NCBI RefSeq assembly: GCF_014652215.1
Contig: NZ_BMYJ01000015.1
Span: forward strand, 1 to 62,704
Length of the DNA stretch: 62,704 nucleotides
Direction of reading: 5' to 3'
Origin: Neogemmobacter tilapiae
Lineage (GTDB): Bacteria; Pseudomonadota; Alphaproteobacteria; Rhodobacterales; Rhodobacteraceae
Positions within the stretch are counted from its first letter, which is position 1, and each line of letters begins with the position of its first letter. A model generated the notes under the pieces. The model had not been told where the DNA came from. It saw only the letters and a program-made list of their open reading frames with translations, and did no database searches. A program made the translations under genes and the position numbers. Below, in pieces: positions 8,558 to 18,734 of the stretch.

Positions 8558-9301
8558 ATGACTACTAAGTTAAAAAAGAAATTTTTAACCAAAAAATATT
8601 TTCTAGCAAACGGCTTTACCCGGCTGAAAATGAAAGGTTATGCACTTTTCTGCTCAATTTTCCTCGCGCTTCCTTCTTTTGCACAATCTGTGCAGTTATC
8701 TGACGAAGATAAATGCCAATTGAGCCGCAACGTTATCGATGCGATAGGGCCAGATGGGACAGTCTCTGAAATTGATGTTGCTATCTCATCTGCGGAAATT
8801 GTAGCGTCTTGCAATAAAATTTTGATTGATAGTGCAAGTGAACAGCGACCTCTTTTCGAACTTGCGCTCGCTTACATTTTGGATCAGCAGTACGACCAAG
8901 CAAGGGCAACACTTTCTGAATTGCTGATCCTTGATCCCTTTGATCATACTTCATATTTTCTTAGGGCAGCTATTGCGTATAGTGGAGATGGCGATCCAGT
9001 ATCCGCATTGTCAGATGTTGAACTTGCGATCAGAGTTGCAAAAGATTTAAATATGAGAAATCCAAATGTGTATCCTAAGCCCATTGGAAATTATTATTTG
9101 CTAAAAGCGGCTTTAGAAATGAAAATTATTTTAAATTCTGGACTGAGAAATGCGAGCAAGAAGTGGCAATTGGATCGATTGTCAAATTTCCTTCAGGAAT
9201 TAAAGAGAAACTCCAAAGAACAAAGTTCTGTGGAGTTCATCGAAGGAATTTCTACTTTGGAAGCAAAGGTTGATTCTGCCATCGCTGCGCTTGATCCATA
9301 G
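8558..9301 (+). CDS. Exported TPR-like protein of foreign composition
   Basis: 247 aa from ATG 8558, which has GAGGAAG 6 nt upstream. A Lys-rich start is followed by a hydrophobic FCSIFLALPSFA segment, a plausible signal peptide with cleavage after residue 43 or so. Residues 90-150 resemble two TPR units (FELALAYILDQQYDQARATL, read as ALAY...QYDQAR). The gene and its 140-nt leader are markedly AT-rich compared with cobT upstream and kefB downstream, which suggests acquisition. No enzymatic motif. Function unknown. Confidence 0.75.
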   Translation: MTTKLKKKFLTKKYFLANGFTRLKMKGYALFCSIFLALPSFAQSVQLSDEDKCQLSRNVIDAIGPDGTVSEIDVAISSAEIVASCNKILIDSASEQRPLFELALAYILDQQYDQARATLSELLILDPFDHTSYFLRAAIAYSGDGDPVSALSDVELAIRVAKDLNMRNPNVYPKPIGNYYLLKAALEMKIILNSGLRNASKKWQLDRLSNFLQELKRNSKEQSSVEFIEGISTLEAKVDSAIAALDP

Positions 9302-9312
9302 AACGTGCTATC

Positions 9313-9411
9313 CTACTCCCCCCTTTCTACCTCTAGAGTCCCAATCAGCGCGGTTTCTATTGCGGCGTTTAACTGTTTGGCACGGCGACACTTGCGCAAG
9401 GCATCGTTGTT
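9313..9411 (-). pseudogene. Decayed copy of the KefB C-terminus
   Basis: Read on the minus strand, this stretch gives RRAKQLNAAIETALIGTLE then VERGE and a stop. It aligns with the intact KefB end RAKELNADMETALIGTLE. Nucleotide similarity to 9880-9962 is also visible. Upstream on the same strand the frame meets stops, so only about 32 codons remain. It is a remnant of a second antiporter gene or of a partial duplication. Confidence 0.7.
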
Positions 9412-9527
9412 CTAAAAACCTCTCTAACCGTATTCCTACAGCCGTTCCCCTCCCGGCCCCGGTGCGCGCCGAAGGCGCAGGGGCCAGCGCCTGCCCGTCC
9501 CGGCGGGCTGGCGCTTGGGTGATGTCA

Positions 9528-9852
9528 GCGCATCGATCTGATCGAGGATGAGTTTGGCACCATAAAGTGCGCCGACGGGCCGTTGCTGCGCCATCCCACG
9601 GGCAGGCGCTGGCCCCCGCTTGGGTGGTGTAGAGGGGGGGGCGGGTGGTGGGTTTCATCCATCCTACGGGTGCCCCCCACCCCTGACCCCTCCCCACGGG
9701 GGGAGGGGGAGCGCGTCGATCTGATCATGGAGGCTTTGGGCACTATAAAGTGCGCTGACGGGCCGTTGTTGCGCCATCTCACGGGCAGGTGCTGGCCGCG
9801 GCTTGTGTGGGGTGGAGAGGGGGGCGGGTGGTGGGTTTCACCCACCCTACGC
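9528..9852. repeat. Two imperfect direct repeats of about 141 bp with hairpins
   Basis: 9528-9668 and 9711-9852 share most bases (both run from GATCTGATC through ATAAAGTGCGC, GACGGGCCGTTG and GCGCCAT to GGTGGGTTTCA), at a period of about 183 bp. A shorter related piece precedes at about 9480-9520. Between the units is a C-rich/G-rich palindrome at 9679-9710 (CCCCTCCCC / GGGGAGGGG). Unit 2 ends in the hairpin GGTGGGT-TTC-ACCCACC (9830-9846), a type widespread between alphaproteobacterial genes. No gene is seen in 9412-9846. Confidence 0.75.
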
Positions 9853-11721
9853 CTGAGGATTTTTGCCCGCCCGTTCCGCCTCGAGCGTGCCGATCAGCGC
9901 GGTTTCCATGTCGGCGTTCAGTTCCTTGGCGCGGGCGACATAGGCGGCGTTGGTCTCAACCGGTTGGCCGGGCACCCAGAGGGCGGCCAGTTCGCGCAGG
10001 CCGGCCCTGTCCATCTGGAAATAGGTGCGGGAAAGCTGGGCGGCCTCATAGTCGCTGAAACCGCTGTTTTCCAAAACATAGCGACCGGCGCGGATGGCGG
10101 AGTCGAAGGTTTCGCGCACGATGTCATTGGCGCCCGCCTGAAACAGTTCATAGGTGTGAATCCGGTCATGGGCGCGGGCGACGATGTGCAGGTCGGGCCG
10201 CGCCTGCCGGGCAAACCGGGTGATGGCGGTGGCCTTGTCCGGTTGATCGACGGCGACCACCAGAATTTGCGCCTGCATCAGCCCGGCCGATTCCAGCAGT
10301 TCGGGGCGGGAGGGGTCGCCGAAATAACCCTTGACGCCAAAGCGGCGCATGGTTTCGACCATGGAAAGATCGCTGTCCAGCACGACGGTCGGCACGCCCG
10401 ACGAGCGCACGAGCCGGTTGACCACCTGTCCAAACCGCCCGATGCCCGCGATCAGCACGGGGGCGCGTTCGTCGATCTGGTCGGGTTCGCGCTGGCTGTC
10501 GGCCTCCCGCAAGCGGCGGGAAAGTGCGTCGTGGATCAGGAACAGGGCGGGGGTCAGCAGCATGGAGAGGCTGATGATCAAGAGGACCGTTTGCCCGACA
10601 TCGGCGGGCAGGATCGACTGGGCCAAGGCGATGCTGACGATCAGAAAGCCAAACTCGCCCGCTTGGGCCAGACCAAAGGTGAAAAGCCAGCGGTCGCGCG
10701 GGGGCAGGTGGAAGATGCGGGCGAGAAGCCAAAGGACGCCGGCCTTGAGGGCGATCAGGCCAAGGGTCAGCAGGATCAGGCGCAGGGGTTCGCTGGCGAC
10801 CAGCCCCATGTCGATGCCGATGCCGACGGTCATGAAGAACAGGCCCAGCAGCAGGCCTTTAAAGGGTTTGATGTCGGCCTCTAGCTGGTGGCGGAATTCC
10901 GAGTTGGCGAGGACGACGCCGGCCAGAAAGGTGCCCAAGGCGGGGGAGAGGCCGACCATGATCATGAGGAAGGCGATGCCCAGCACAAGGAAGAGCGAAA
11001 AGAAGGTGGACATTTCGGCCAGCCGTGCGCCGTGGATAAAGCGGAAGGCGGGGCGGGAGAGGAAGTGACCGGCCAGAACGATGGCGGCGACGATGGCGAG
11101 GGTCAGGAGGCCGCCCGCCCAGCCGGGCAGTTGTTCGACAAGCGTGAGGATGGGTTCGGCGGCACCTTCGTCAGCATGGGCCTCCGCCGCGTGGCGGGCG
11201 GAGGGGCTGGCGAGCAGGGGGATGATGGCGAGCATGGGGATGACGGCCAGATCCTGCGCCAAGAGGACGGCAAAGGACGCGCGGCCCCCGGCGCTGCGCA
11301 TCAGCTTTTTCTCCTCCAGCGTTTGGAGGACGATGGCGGTGGAGGAGAGGGAGAGGATGAAGCCGAGGACGAGGGCCGCCTGCCAGGTCTGGCCCAGGGC
11401 GAGGGCGACGGCCAGCACGGCGAGGGCGGTGAGGCCGACCTGTGCGCCGCCGAGCCCGATGAGGCGCTGGCGCATGGCCCAAAGGGCGCGGGGGTCGAGT
11501 TCAAGGCCGATGAGGAAGAGCATCATGACGACGCCATATTCGGCGACATGTTGCAGGTCGGTGGTTTCAGCCCCGGCGAGGCCCAGGGCGGGGCCGATGA
11601 GCATTCCGGCGGCGAGGTAACCGAGAACTGAGCCAAGGCCCAGACGGACGGAAATGGGGACGATCAGGACGGCGGCGCCGAGATAGAGGCTGGCCAGAAG
11701 CAGGAAACTTTCCATCATCAC
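9847..11721 (-). CDS. CPA2-family monovalent cation:proton antiporter (KefB-like)
   Basis: 624 aa. Residues 1-390 hold about 12 hydrophobic segments of a Na+/H+ exchanger domain, with GTFLAGVVLANSEFRHQ typical of KefB/KefC. From about residue 412 a cytosolic RCK N domain begins (APVLIAGIGRFGQVVNRL, a GxGxxG dinucleotide site). Predicted to export K+ or Na+ in exchange for protons across the inner membrane. Three possible starts (GTG 11721, ATG 11718, ATG 11715) lie together with no clear ribosome site. No KefF/KefG partner is adjacent, so glutathione gating is not implied. Confidence 0.87.
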   Translation of the reverse strand: MMMESFLLLASLYLGAAVLIVPISVRLGLGSVLGYLAAGMLIGPALGLAGAETTDLQHVAEYGVVMMLFLIGLELDPRALWAMRQRLIGLGGAQVGLTALAVLAVALALGQTWQAALVLGFILSLSSTAIVLQTLEEKKLMRSAGGRASFAVLLAQDLAVIPMLAIIPLLASPSARHAAEAHADEGAAEPILTLVEQLPGWAGGLLTLAIVAAIVLAGHFLSRPAFRFIHGARLAEMSTFFSLFLVLGIAFLMIMVGLSPALGTFLAGVVLANSEFRHQLEADIKPFKGLLLGLFFMTVGIGIDMGLVASEPLRLILLTLGLIALKAGVLWLLARIFHLPPRDRWLFTFGLAQAGEFGFLIVSIALAQSILPADVGQTVLLIISLSMLLTPALFLIHDALSRRLREADSQREPDQIDERAPVLIAGIGRFGQVVNRLVRSSGVPTVVLDSDLSMVETMRRFGVKGYFGDPSRPELLESAGLMQAQILVVAVDQPDKATAITRFARQARPDLHIVARAHDRIHTYELFQAGANDIVRETFDSAIRAGRYVLENSGFSDYEAAQLSRTYFQMDRAGLRELAALWVPGQPVETNAAYVARAKELNADMETALIGTLEAERAGKNPQA

Positions 11722-11776
11722 CCGAATGTTGTTCGGGCTATGCTTGGCGCAAGGCGGATGGATTGTCTATGGGCGG

Positions 11777-14700
11777 TCAGCCCTTGGGCATTTTCAGCGC
11801 ATACATGCGCCCGCCCTTTTGATAGCGGAGTTCGTCGGCGGTGATGGAGGCGACAGTGCCGCCTTCGACGCGGTCGCCGACCTTGACCTTTTTGAAGCGG
11901 CCGTTCGACTGGCGGACCAGCGCGTGGCGGTCAGAAGCGGTGCCATAGACGCCGATGAGGCCGGTTTTCGACAGGTTGTAGGCGTTGGAGAAGGTGGCCT
12001 TCTTTTCCACCGTGCCGGTGAGGCGGGCGGTGCGGCGTTCGGGGGCGGCTTCGGGCTCGTCATCGGCCTCGGGCTCCACCCGCTCGGGGCCTTCCTCGGC
12101 CTTGGGCTTGCGGACGCGGAGGCCGGATGCGGCGGCTTGTTCCTGAGGCGGGGGTTCGGCGGCGGCGACCTGAATGGGTTGTTCCTGCACGGCGGCGGCG
12201 ACGGCGGCCTCGACCGCTTTGCTGAAATTGTCGGGCTTCTGGGCGGGACGGGGGGAAAGGGCGACGGCCAAGGGGCTGATCGGGCCATCGGCGACCAAGG
12301 CGAGAGAGGCAGCTTGGGAGGCTTCGCGGGCGGCGGCGGCAATTTCGAAGGCCTCTTGCGGGCGGGCGCGGGGGCGGGATCCGGCCAAGCGGGTGTCGCC
12401 CGGCGGCTGATCCAGTGCGGCGTCGTCATCGGCGGGTGTTGCGCCTTCGACCGGGGTTTCCGGCGGGGTTGCGGCGGCTGGCGCGGGGGCGAGACCTTCG
12501 GGCCGCGCACGGGGCTTGGTCCCGGCCAGCGTCGGATCGGCCTGAAACACGTCAGAGGCGGCAATTTCGGTGGTGGGCAGTGTTACTAGACCAGCGGCGG
12601 CGGCGGCATCGGTGGGTTCGGCGGCAACGGTCGAACCGCCGATGGCGGCGGGGCGAGGGGGGGGCAGTTTGACGGGTTTGCCCGCGATAAGGGTGACGCC
12701 ATCAGGGGTGACGACGCCCTCGGGCGTGGGCTGGATGCGGCCATCGGCCCCAAGTTGGAAGACGGTGCCAAAGGGCGGCGGGGCGACCTGCGCCATGGGC
12801 GCGCCATCGGTGGCGGTATCGACCCCTGGCAGACCAAGGGCCGGGGCCGCGGCGGGCGGCGCATCGGCGGTGGCCAGGAAAATCTCGTCCTGGCCATCGG
12901 CGAGGCGCACCGGTGCGGCACGTTCCGAGGCGGTGGTTTGATCGCCCGCCGGGGCGGGTTCGGTGGTGACGGGTTCGGTGACGGCAGATTCTGCGGCAGC
13001 GGTTTCGACAGGGGCCTCTGCCGTCGCAGTCGGTTCGACCGTGGTGGCGGTTTCGGGCGTTTCGGCAGGTTCGACAGGGGTTGCCGTTTCTGAAGTCGGT
13101 TCAAGGGTGGCGGTTTCGACCGGAGTTTCGGTTGCTACCGGTTCGGCAGGGGTTTCTGACGCTGCGGTTTCCGCAGGGGCAGGGGTTGCCGTCATTTCTG
13201 CCTCGGGCTGGCCATCGGCCAGCGCTTCGGGGTCCACTTCTGCCTCTGGCGCATCGGCAGGGGCGTCGGCGGTCGAGGCGGTCAGGCTGCCCTCTTCCGA
13301 TGTGGCGTCGGGCGCAGGTGTTTCCGTCGTGGGCTCGGCCGCCGCCAAGGCCTCGGGCCGGGGTTCGGGTTCAATGGTGGTTTCCGCCGGAACATCGGCC
13401 AGGGCCGTCGGATCGTCTGCCGGAGGGGTGGGTTCCTCGATGATCGCCGCAGGCTCGTCCAGCGCTGCCGTTTCCACCGCATCGGCCTCGGTTTCGACCG
13501 CTTCGGGTGTCGTCACCGTTTCCTCGGCGCTGACCACGGCGGTATCGGACGGGGTTTCATCGTTCGAGGCAAGGTAGAAGGACGACAGCGCCGCGACCAC
13601 GGCCAGCAACAACAGCAGCCCGCCGGTCAGCATCAGTCCCAGATAGCGCGGCTTGCCCCGCTGCGCGGCAGGGCGACCGGCCAAGCCCCCCTCGAACCCG
13701 CCGGTGCGCTTGACCGCTGCCGCCCCTTTCGGCGTGGCGCGGGGGTCGGCGATAGGGCCGCTGGTGGTGACCTTGGCACGCCGTTCGGGCGAAAGGCCGG
13801 GAATGCCGGGCGCGGTCACCCTGGCGTTGCCGCCCAAAGCGGCATTGGCGGCGGCGGCCGGCGAAGATCTCTGGCCGCCCAAGGCCGGAGGTTTGCCAGC
13901 CAAGGGCGGCGGTGTCTTGCCAAGGGGCGCCGCCTGCGGGGCGGCGCCGCTTTCTGCAACGGTCCGTCGGCTGCTGAAGGCCGGGACGACGAGGGGCGGC
14001 TCTTCGGCCTTGGGCGGCTGCGGAACAGGCTCCGGCTGCGGTTCGGGTTCCAAGGGGGCAGTCAGAGTCAGGGTGCCCTGATCCTCATCCTCGACATCCA
14101 GCGCGACGGGTGCTTCCTCGGCCTCGATCTCAGCTGGGGCCAGTGGCTCGGGTTCGGGTTCCACAGCCGGCGGCGTTTCGACAGCCGTCTCTGCAACCAT
14201 CTCGACAGGGGCCGCTTCGACCGGGTTTTCCAACTCGGCCTCTGCCGCCGGTTCGGCTGCAGGCAGTTCCATGTCCACGACCGCCGCAATCGGCGCATCG
14301 GTTTGCGTGGCAGATTCCGAAGGCTCCTCGGCCACCGGCACGGGCGTTTCGAGCATGGCCGTCGCCAGCACGATTTCGGCCGCCGCCTCGACCATGTCGT
14401 CCGAAGGGGGCGCGGCCTCCATCGTCGCGGCGGCCAATTCTTCGGCCACTACATCAACCGGCGGTTCCTCGACGGTTTCCGCGATAACCTCTGCCGCAGG
14501 CTCGGCGGCCGGCGGGGCGGCTTCGGCCAAGGCCTCTTCCGCCTCGCGTTCCACCGTTTCGCCGGCGGTCAGGCTGACCTCGGCATGGGCCGCCGGGCCA
14601 AAGAAGGGTTCGCCTGCGAATTTGGCTTTGTCAGGCCGCGCTTCAAAGCTGACCGGGTTGAATTTGTATTGGACGGCGAATTGTTCGGCCTCGTCCAAAG

Positions 14701-15061
14701 TCTCGCGGGCGACGACGGCCACCTTGACCATCGGCCCTTCGCCCGACCAGTCAAAGACCAGTTCGTCGACCTCGTAGGGTGTCCGCCCGGCCAAAGCGGC
14801 GCGGATCTGGTCCTGTTGCAATTCGCGGCCCGGACCGGGGGCCTCGACCTCATCATACAGAATCTGGCTTTCGGGCAGGATCAGCTTGGTGGCAAAACCG
14901 CTGGGCGAAAGCCCAAGGGCCGTGCGCCGCAGTGTGGCCAGTTCTTCGCCCAGGTCAGGGCTGTCCAGCGACGCCACGCCGACCTCGATCCAGCGGCGCC
15001 CGTTGCGGTGCAGCAGCTCGATGCGTTCATGCGTCAGATTCAGAGCAAAATTGGGTTTCAT
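11777..15061 (-). CDS. Giant bitopic protein: GspL/PilM-like N-terminus, one TM, GspC/PilP-like C-terminus
   Basis: 1094 aa, start ATG 15061. Residues 1-165 look globular (MKPNFALNLTHERIELLHR, then WIEVGVASLD) and resemble the actin-like half of GspL/PilM proteins. About 165-470 is Ala/Glu/Pro/Val-rich. Residues 470-495 are one TM segment (LMLTGGLLLLLAVVAALS) after a basic stretch. About 500-1000 is again Ala/Glu/Thr/Pro-rich. The last about 85 residues (GLIGVYGTASDRHALVR, GRFKKVKVGDRVEGG) resemble the GspC/PilP periplasmic module. Topology: cytoplasmic N, periplasmic C. Such proteins can be mislabelled as translation initiation factor 2 because of the linker; nothing supports that name. No secretion or pilus gene is adjacent. 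Confidence 0.7.
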   Translation of the reverse strand: MKPNFALNLTHERIELLHRNGRRWIEVGVASLDSPDLGEELATLRRTALGLSPSGFATKLILPESQILYDEVEAPGPGRELQQDQIRAALAGRTPYEVDELVFDWSGEGPMVKVAVVARETLDEAEQFAVQYKFNPVSFEARPDKAKFAGEPFFGPAAHAEVSLTAGETVEREAEEALAEAAPPAAEPAAEVIAETVEEPPVDVVAEELAAATMEAAPPSDDMVEAAAEIVLATAMLETPVPVAEEPSESATQTDAPIAAVVDMELPAAEPAAEAELENPVEAAPVEMVAETAVETPPAVEPEPEPLAPAEIEAEEAPVALDVEDEDQGTLTLTAPLEPEPQPEPVPQPPKAEEPPLVVPAFSSRRTVAESGAAPQAAPLGKTPPPLAGKPPALGGQRSSPAAAANAALGGNARVTAPGIPGLSPERRAKVTTSGPIADPRATPKGAAAVKRTGGFEGGLAGRPAAQRGKPRYLGLMLTGGLLLLLAVVAALSSFYLASNDETPSDTAVVSAEETVTTPEAVETEADAVETAALDEPAAIIEEPTPPADDPTALADVPAETTIEPEPRPEALAAAEPTTETPAPDATSEEGSLTASTADAPADAPEAEVDPEALADGQPEAEMTATPAPAETAASETPAEPVATETPVETATLEPTSETATPVEPAETPETATTVEPTATAEAPVETAAAESAVTEPVTTEPAPAGDQTTASERAAPVRLADGQDEIFLATADAPPAAAPALGLPGVDTATDGAPMAQVAPPPFGTVFQLGADGRIQPTPEGVVTPDGVTLIAGKPVKLPPPRPAAIGGSTVAAEPTDAAAAAGLVTLPTTEIAASDVFQADPTLAGTKPRARPEGLAPAPAAATPPETPVEGATPADDDAALDQPPGDTRLAGSRPRARPQEAFEIAAAAREASQAASLALVADGPISPLAVALSPRPAQKPDNFSKAVEAAVAAAVQEQPIQVAAAEPPPQEQAAASGLRVRKPKAEEGPERVEPEADDEPEAAPERRTARLTGTVEKKATFSNAYNLSKTGLIGVYGTASDRHALVRQSNGRFKKVKVGDRVEGGTVASITADELRYQKGGRMYALKMPKG

Positions 15062-15237
15062 TGACAGCGATCTAGCACAGCTTTCGGGGGGGCGGCGAGA
15101 GTGCGCGCCTTTGCGCCCCCGGTTTATAGCAGGAATCCGCCAAAGTGAAGAAAAAGGCATAAGTGCCGCCAAGGAAAGGCTTGCAGCGCGCGTTGAACAG
15201 GCGAAGAACAACGCACAATCCTGAAGGAGGGTATTTC

Positions 15238-15927
15238 ATGCGCGTCTTTTCATCCCTGATGCTGGCCTCGGCGCTGGCGATGGCCCCGATGTCTGCCGTT
15301 CTGGCGCAAGAGGCCAGTGTGGTGGTCAATGGCGAGGGTTTCGTCGATGTGGCCCCGGACATTGCGACGATCAATCTGGGTGTGACCACTACCGCGGACA
15401 GTGCGGCGGCGGCGATGGCGGCCAACAGTGAAGCGGTCAATGCGGTGATGGAGCGGCTGGCGGCCTCGGGTGTGGCGGCGTCGGACATCCAGACGGCGAA
15501 CCTGTCGCTGGGGCCGGATTATTCCAGCTATGACAGCAGCACGGGCGGGGCGCCGTCGCGCTATGTCGCGTCGAACTATGTGAATGTGCAGGTGCGCGAT
15601 CTGGCGAAACTGGGCGAGATTTTGGATTCGGCGATTGCGGACGGGGCGAATACGCTGAACGGGATCACCTTTGGTCTGGCCGATCCGCGTCCGGCGCAGG
15701 ACAAGGCACGGGCAGCGGCTGTGGCGGATGCGCAGGCGAAGGCGACGCTTCTGGCTCAGGCGGCAGGCGTGGCCTTGGGTCCGGTGACGGCTGTGGTGGA
15801 GGCGGGGGGCTATGTGAACCCGACGCCGATGTTCAAGCGGGAAGCGTCGGATGCGGCGGTGCCGGTGGCGGGCGGTGAGCTGTCGGTGCAGGCGAATGTG
15901 ACGGTGACGTTCGGGAAGGTGGAGTAA
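15238..15927 (+). CDS. SIMPL-domain (DUF541) periplasmic protein
   Basis: 229 aa. Signal peptide of about 22 residues ending AVLAQ. The mature part is a single SIMPL domain: GEGFVDVAPDIATINLGV, the central DIQTANLSLGPDYSSYD and C-terminal VQANVTVTFG. Family members are periplasmic or outer-membrane-associated, with some linked to oxidative stress, but no reaction is known. ATG 15238 has an excellent GAAGGAGG upstream. Convergent with metY. Confidence 0.88.
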   Translation: MRVFSSLMLASALAMAPMSAVLAQEASVVVNGEGFVDVAPDIATINLGVTTTADSAAAAMAANSEAVNAVMERLAASGVAASDIQTANLSLGPDYSSYDSSTGGAPSRYVASNYVNVQVRDLAKLGEILDSAIADGANTLNGITFGLADPRPAQDKARAAAVADAQAKATLLAQAAGVALGPVTAVVEAGGYVNPTPMFKREASDAAVPVAGGELSVQANVTVTFGKVE

Positions 15928-15928
15928 G

Positions 15929-15949
15929 GGTCGGGGCAGGGCCCCGACC
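15929..15949. terminator. Hairpin after the SIMPL gene
   Basis: A perfect 9-bp stem GGTCGGGGC / GCCCCGACC directly follows the stop codon. No T run follows. It probably serves as the 3' hairpin of the SIMPL transcript. Confidence 0.5.
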
Positions 15950-15993
15950 GACGCCTCTGCGGTCCGGCGACCAGCCGGGCCGTGTCTGCTGTG

Positions 15994-16021
15994 GTAAGAT
16001 GGGCAGCATTGCCCATCTTAC
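15994..16021. repeat. Extragenic palindrome between convergent genes
   Basis: GTAAGATGGGC, six bases, then GCCCATCTTAC: an exact 11-bp inverted repeat between the SIMPL gene and metY. Its look (GTAAGATGGGC arms) matches REP-like hairpins common in Rhodobacteraceae intergenic DNA. It may also terminate metY transcription. Confidence 0.6.
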
Positions 16022-16030
16022 GCCAGTACA

Positions 16031-17308
<1,278 letters not shown>

Positions 17309-17382
17309 GGTGGGCTCCTCCGGTTTGGGGGGAGCCTAGGCGCGGGCGGATAGGCTGTCCAGTCTGCCCGCGCTGAAACGGA

Positions 17383-18660
17383 TCAGGTCAGAACATAAGT
17401 GATGTCGTCGCGGGTCAGGGTCGCGTTTTGTTGCAGATCGACGATCAGGACGGCAGCCTGTCCGCCCGCGCCATCGGCATCGAACCACAGCGATTTGTCG
17501 GTGGTGCGAAAGATGAAGCGGTCGTCCGCATCCTGGGCCACATTGTCGGCCCGCGCGCGGAACTGGGCAGCGGTGGGGCTGAACCCGGTTTTGCCAGCGA
17601 AGTTGAAGGTCAGATACAGAATATCCTCGGCCCCATCAAAATTGGTGATCGTGTCGCCAAAATCAGTAGTGGACTTGAAATAGAAGATATCCGTATCGCT
17701 GCCACCGCTGATGGTATCGGCCCCGGCACCGCCGATGAGGTGATTGAAGCCATTGCCGCCGATCAGACGATCATCGCCCGACCCACCCATCAGCGTTTCA
17801 GGGCCAGAACTGCCGCGCAGGGTGTCATTGAAAGCCGTGCCTTTGATCTTTTCGATGCTGGTATAGCTGTCACCGGCTGTAATCCCGGTGTTGACGCCTG
17901 TGCCGTTCAACGAAACGTTGATACCAACCGTCGATTTCGACAGATCAAGCATGTCATTGCCGCTGCCGCCGTTGAAGGTTTCGGCGCGCTGTCCTGGGCG
18001 GAAAACGTCATCGCCGTCCTCGCCATAGATGGTGCCGACAACGCGGCCCTTTCCGCGCGCTTCATACAGGTCGTTGCCTGCGCTAAAGTCGATATCCCCG
18101 CGCATCAAGCCGGAATTGATGATGATGTCGCGGGCTGGGATCACAGGCCCGAATGAAGCACCCGCGAAAGACAGACTAACCCCATAGATCGAACCCGTGT
18201 TGACCAGACGGCCGATCCCATCGCTGGAACTGCGCATGACGCCGATATTGCCGCTGATCGTGCCAGAATTCGTCAGAATGGCCTGAGGACCTGCATCGAC
18301 ACCGAAAACAACGCCAAAGGCCCCAAGAATGGTGCCCGCGTTCTGAAGCACTTGGCCCGAGCCATAAATCACCGCACCGGCGGCAAAGGATGTCGTGCTG
18401 CCACCGACAAAACCGCCGACTTTGACCATCAGGCTGTTGCCCATGTTGCTGGCATCATCACCAAGTTGGACGCCGTTGCCATTGGTGGCGTGGATCGTTC
18501 CGGCGACGGTGACGGCATGGCCATTGCCTGCCCCCTCGACCGCGTTGTCGTTTGTTGCGATCAGCGTGACACCTTTGCGGATGATGGCATCGTCGCCATC
18601 GACGGGCAGCGTCAGGGCGACATCGGGGGTCAGGATGCTGCCGGGTTTGAAAAGCGTCAT
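17383..18660 (-). CDS. RTX (hemolysin-type calcium-binding) protein, FRTTD-tail class, copy 1
   Basis: 425 aa from ATG 18660 (AAAGG 8 nt upstream). The first half has beta-helix-like repeats with GTIHATNGNG, NAGTILGAFG and NSGTISGNIG. The second half has RTX nonapeptides (GGSGNDMLD, GGSGDDRLIGG, GGAGADTISGG) that bind calcium outside the cell. The C-terminus carries AQDADDRFIFRTTDKSLWFDADG, cited here as DDRFIFRTTD and LWFDADG, which is shared with the proteins at 50627 and 52395. No N-terminal signal, consistent with type I secretion by a C-terminal signal. Confidence 0.85.
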   Translation of the reverse strand: MTLFKPGSILTPDVALTLPVDGDDAIIRKGVTLIATNDNAVEGAGNGHAVTVAGTIHATNGNGVQLGDDASNMGNSLMVKVGGFVGGSTTSFAAGAVIYGSGQVLQNAGTILGAFGVVFGVDAGPQAILTNSGTISGNIGVMRSSSDGIGRLVNTGSIYGVSLSFAGASFGPVIPARDIIINSGLMRGDIDFSAGNDLYEARGKGRVVGTIYGEDGDDVFRPGQRAETFNGGSGNDMLDLSKSTVGINVSLNGTGVNTGITAGDSYTSIEKIKGTAFNDTLRGSSGPETLMGGSGDDRLIGGNGFNHLIGGAGADTISGGSDTDIFYFKSTTDFGDTITNFDGAEDILYLTFNFAGKTGFSPTAAQFRARADNVAQDADDRFIFRTTDKSLWFDADGAGGQAAVLIVDLQQNATLTRDDITYVLT

Positions 18661-18734
18661 GGGAATGGCCTTTGCAGATAGGGTGGGATCAATCCGCGAC
18701 AATCTGCAACGATTTCACCCGCCGGTAAAGGCTT

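Noticed and set aside
9583-11631. Long plus-strand frames over kefB
   Set aside because: Gly/Asp/Gln-rich low-complexity translations antisense to the antiporter, which has complete TM and RCK features.
11726-14487. Several plus-strand Gly- or Ser-rich frames
   Set aside because: Antisense of the Ala/Glu/Pro-rich linkers of the 1094-aa protein; repetitive composition explains them.
11777-15061. Translation initiation factor IF-2 as name for the giant protein
   Set aside because: No GTPase motifs and a central TM segment; similarity is only low-complexity linker composition.
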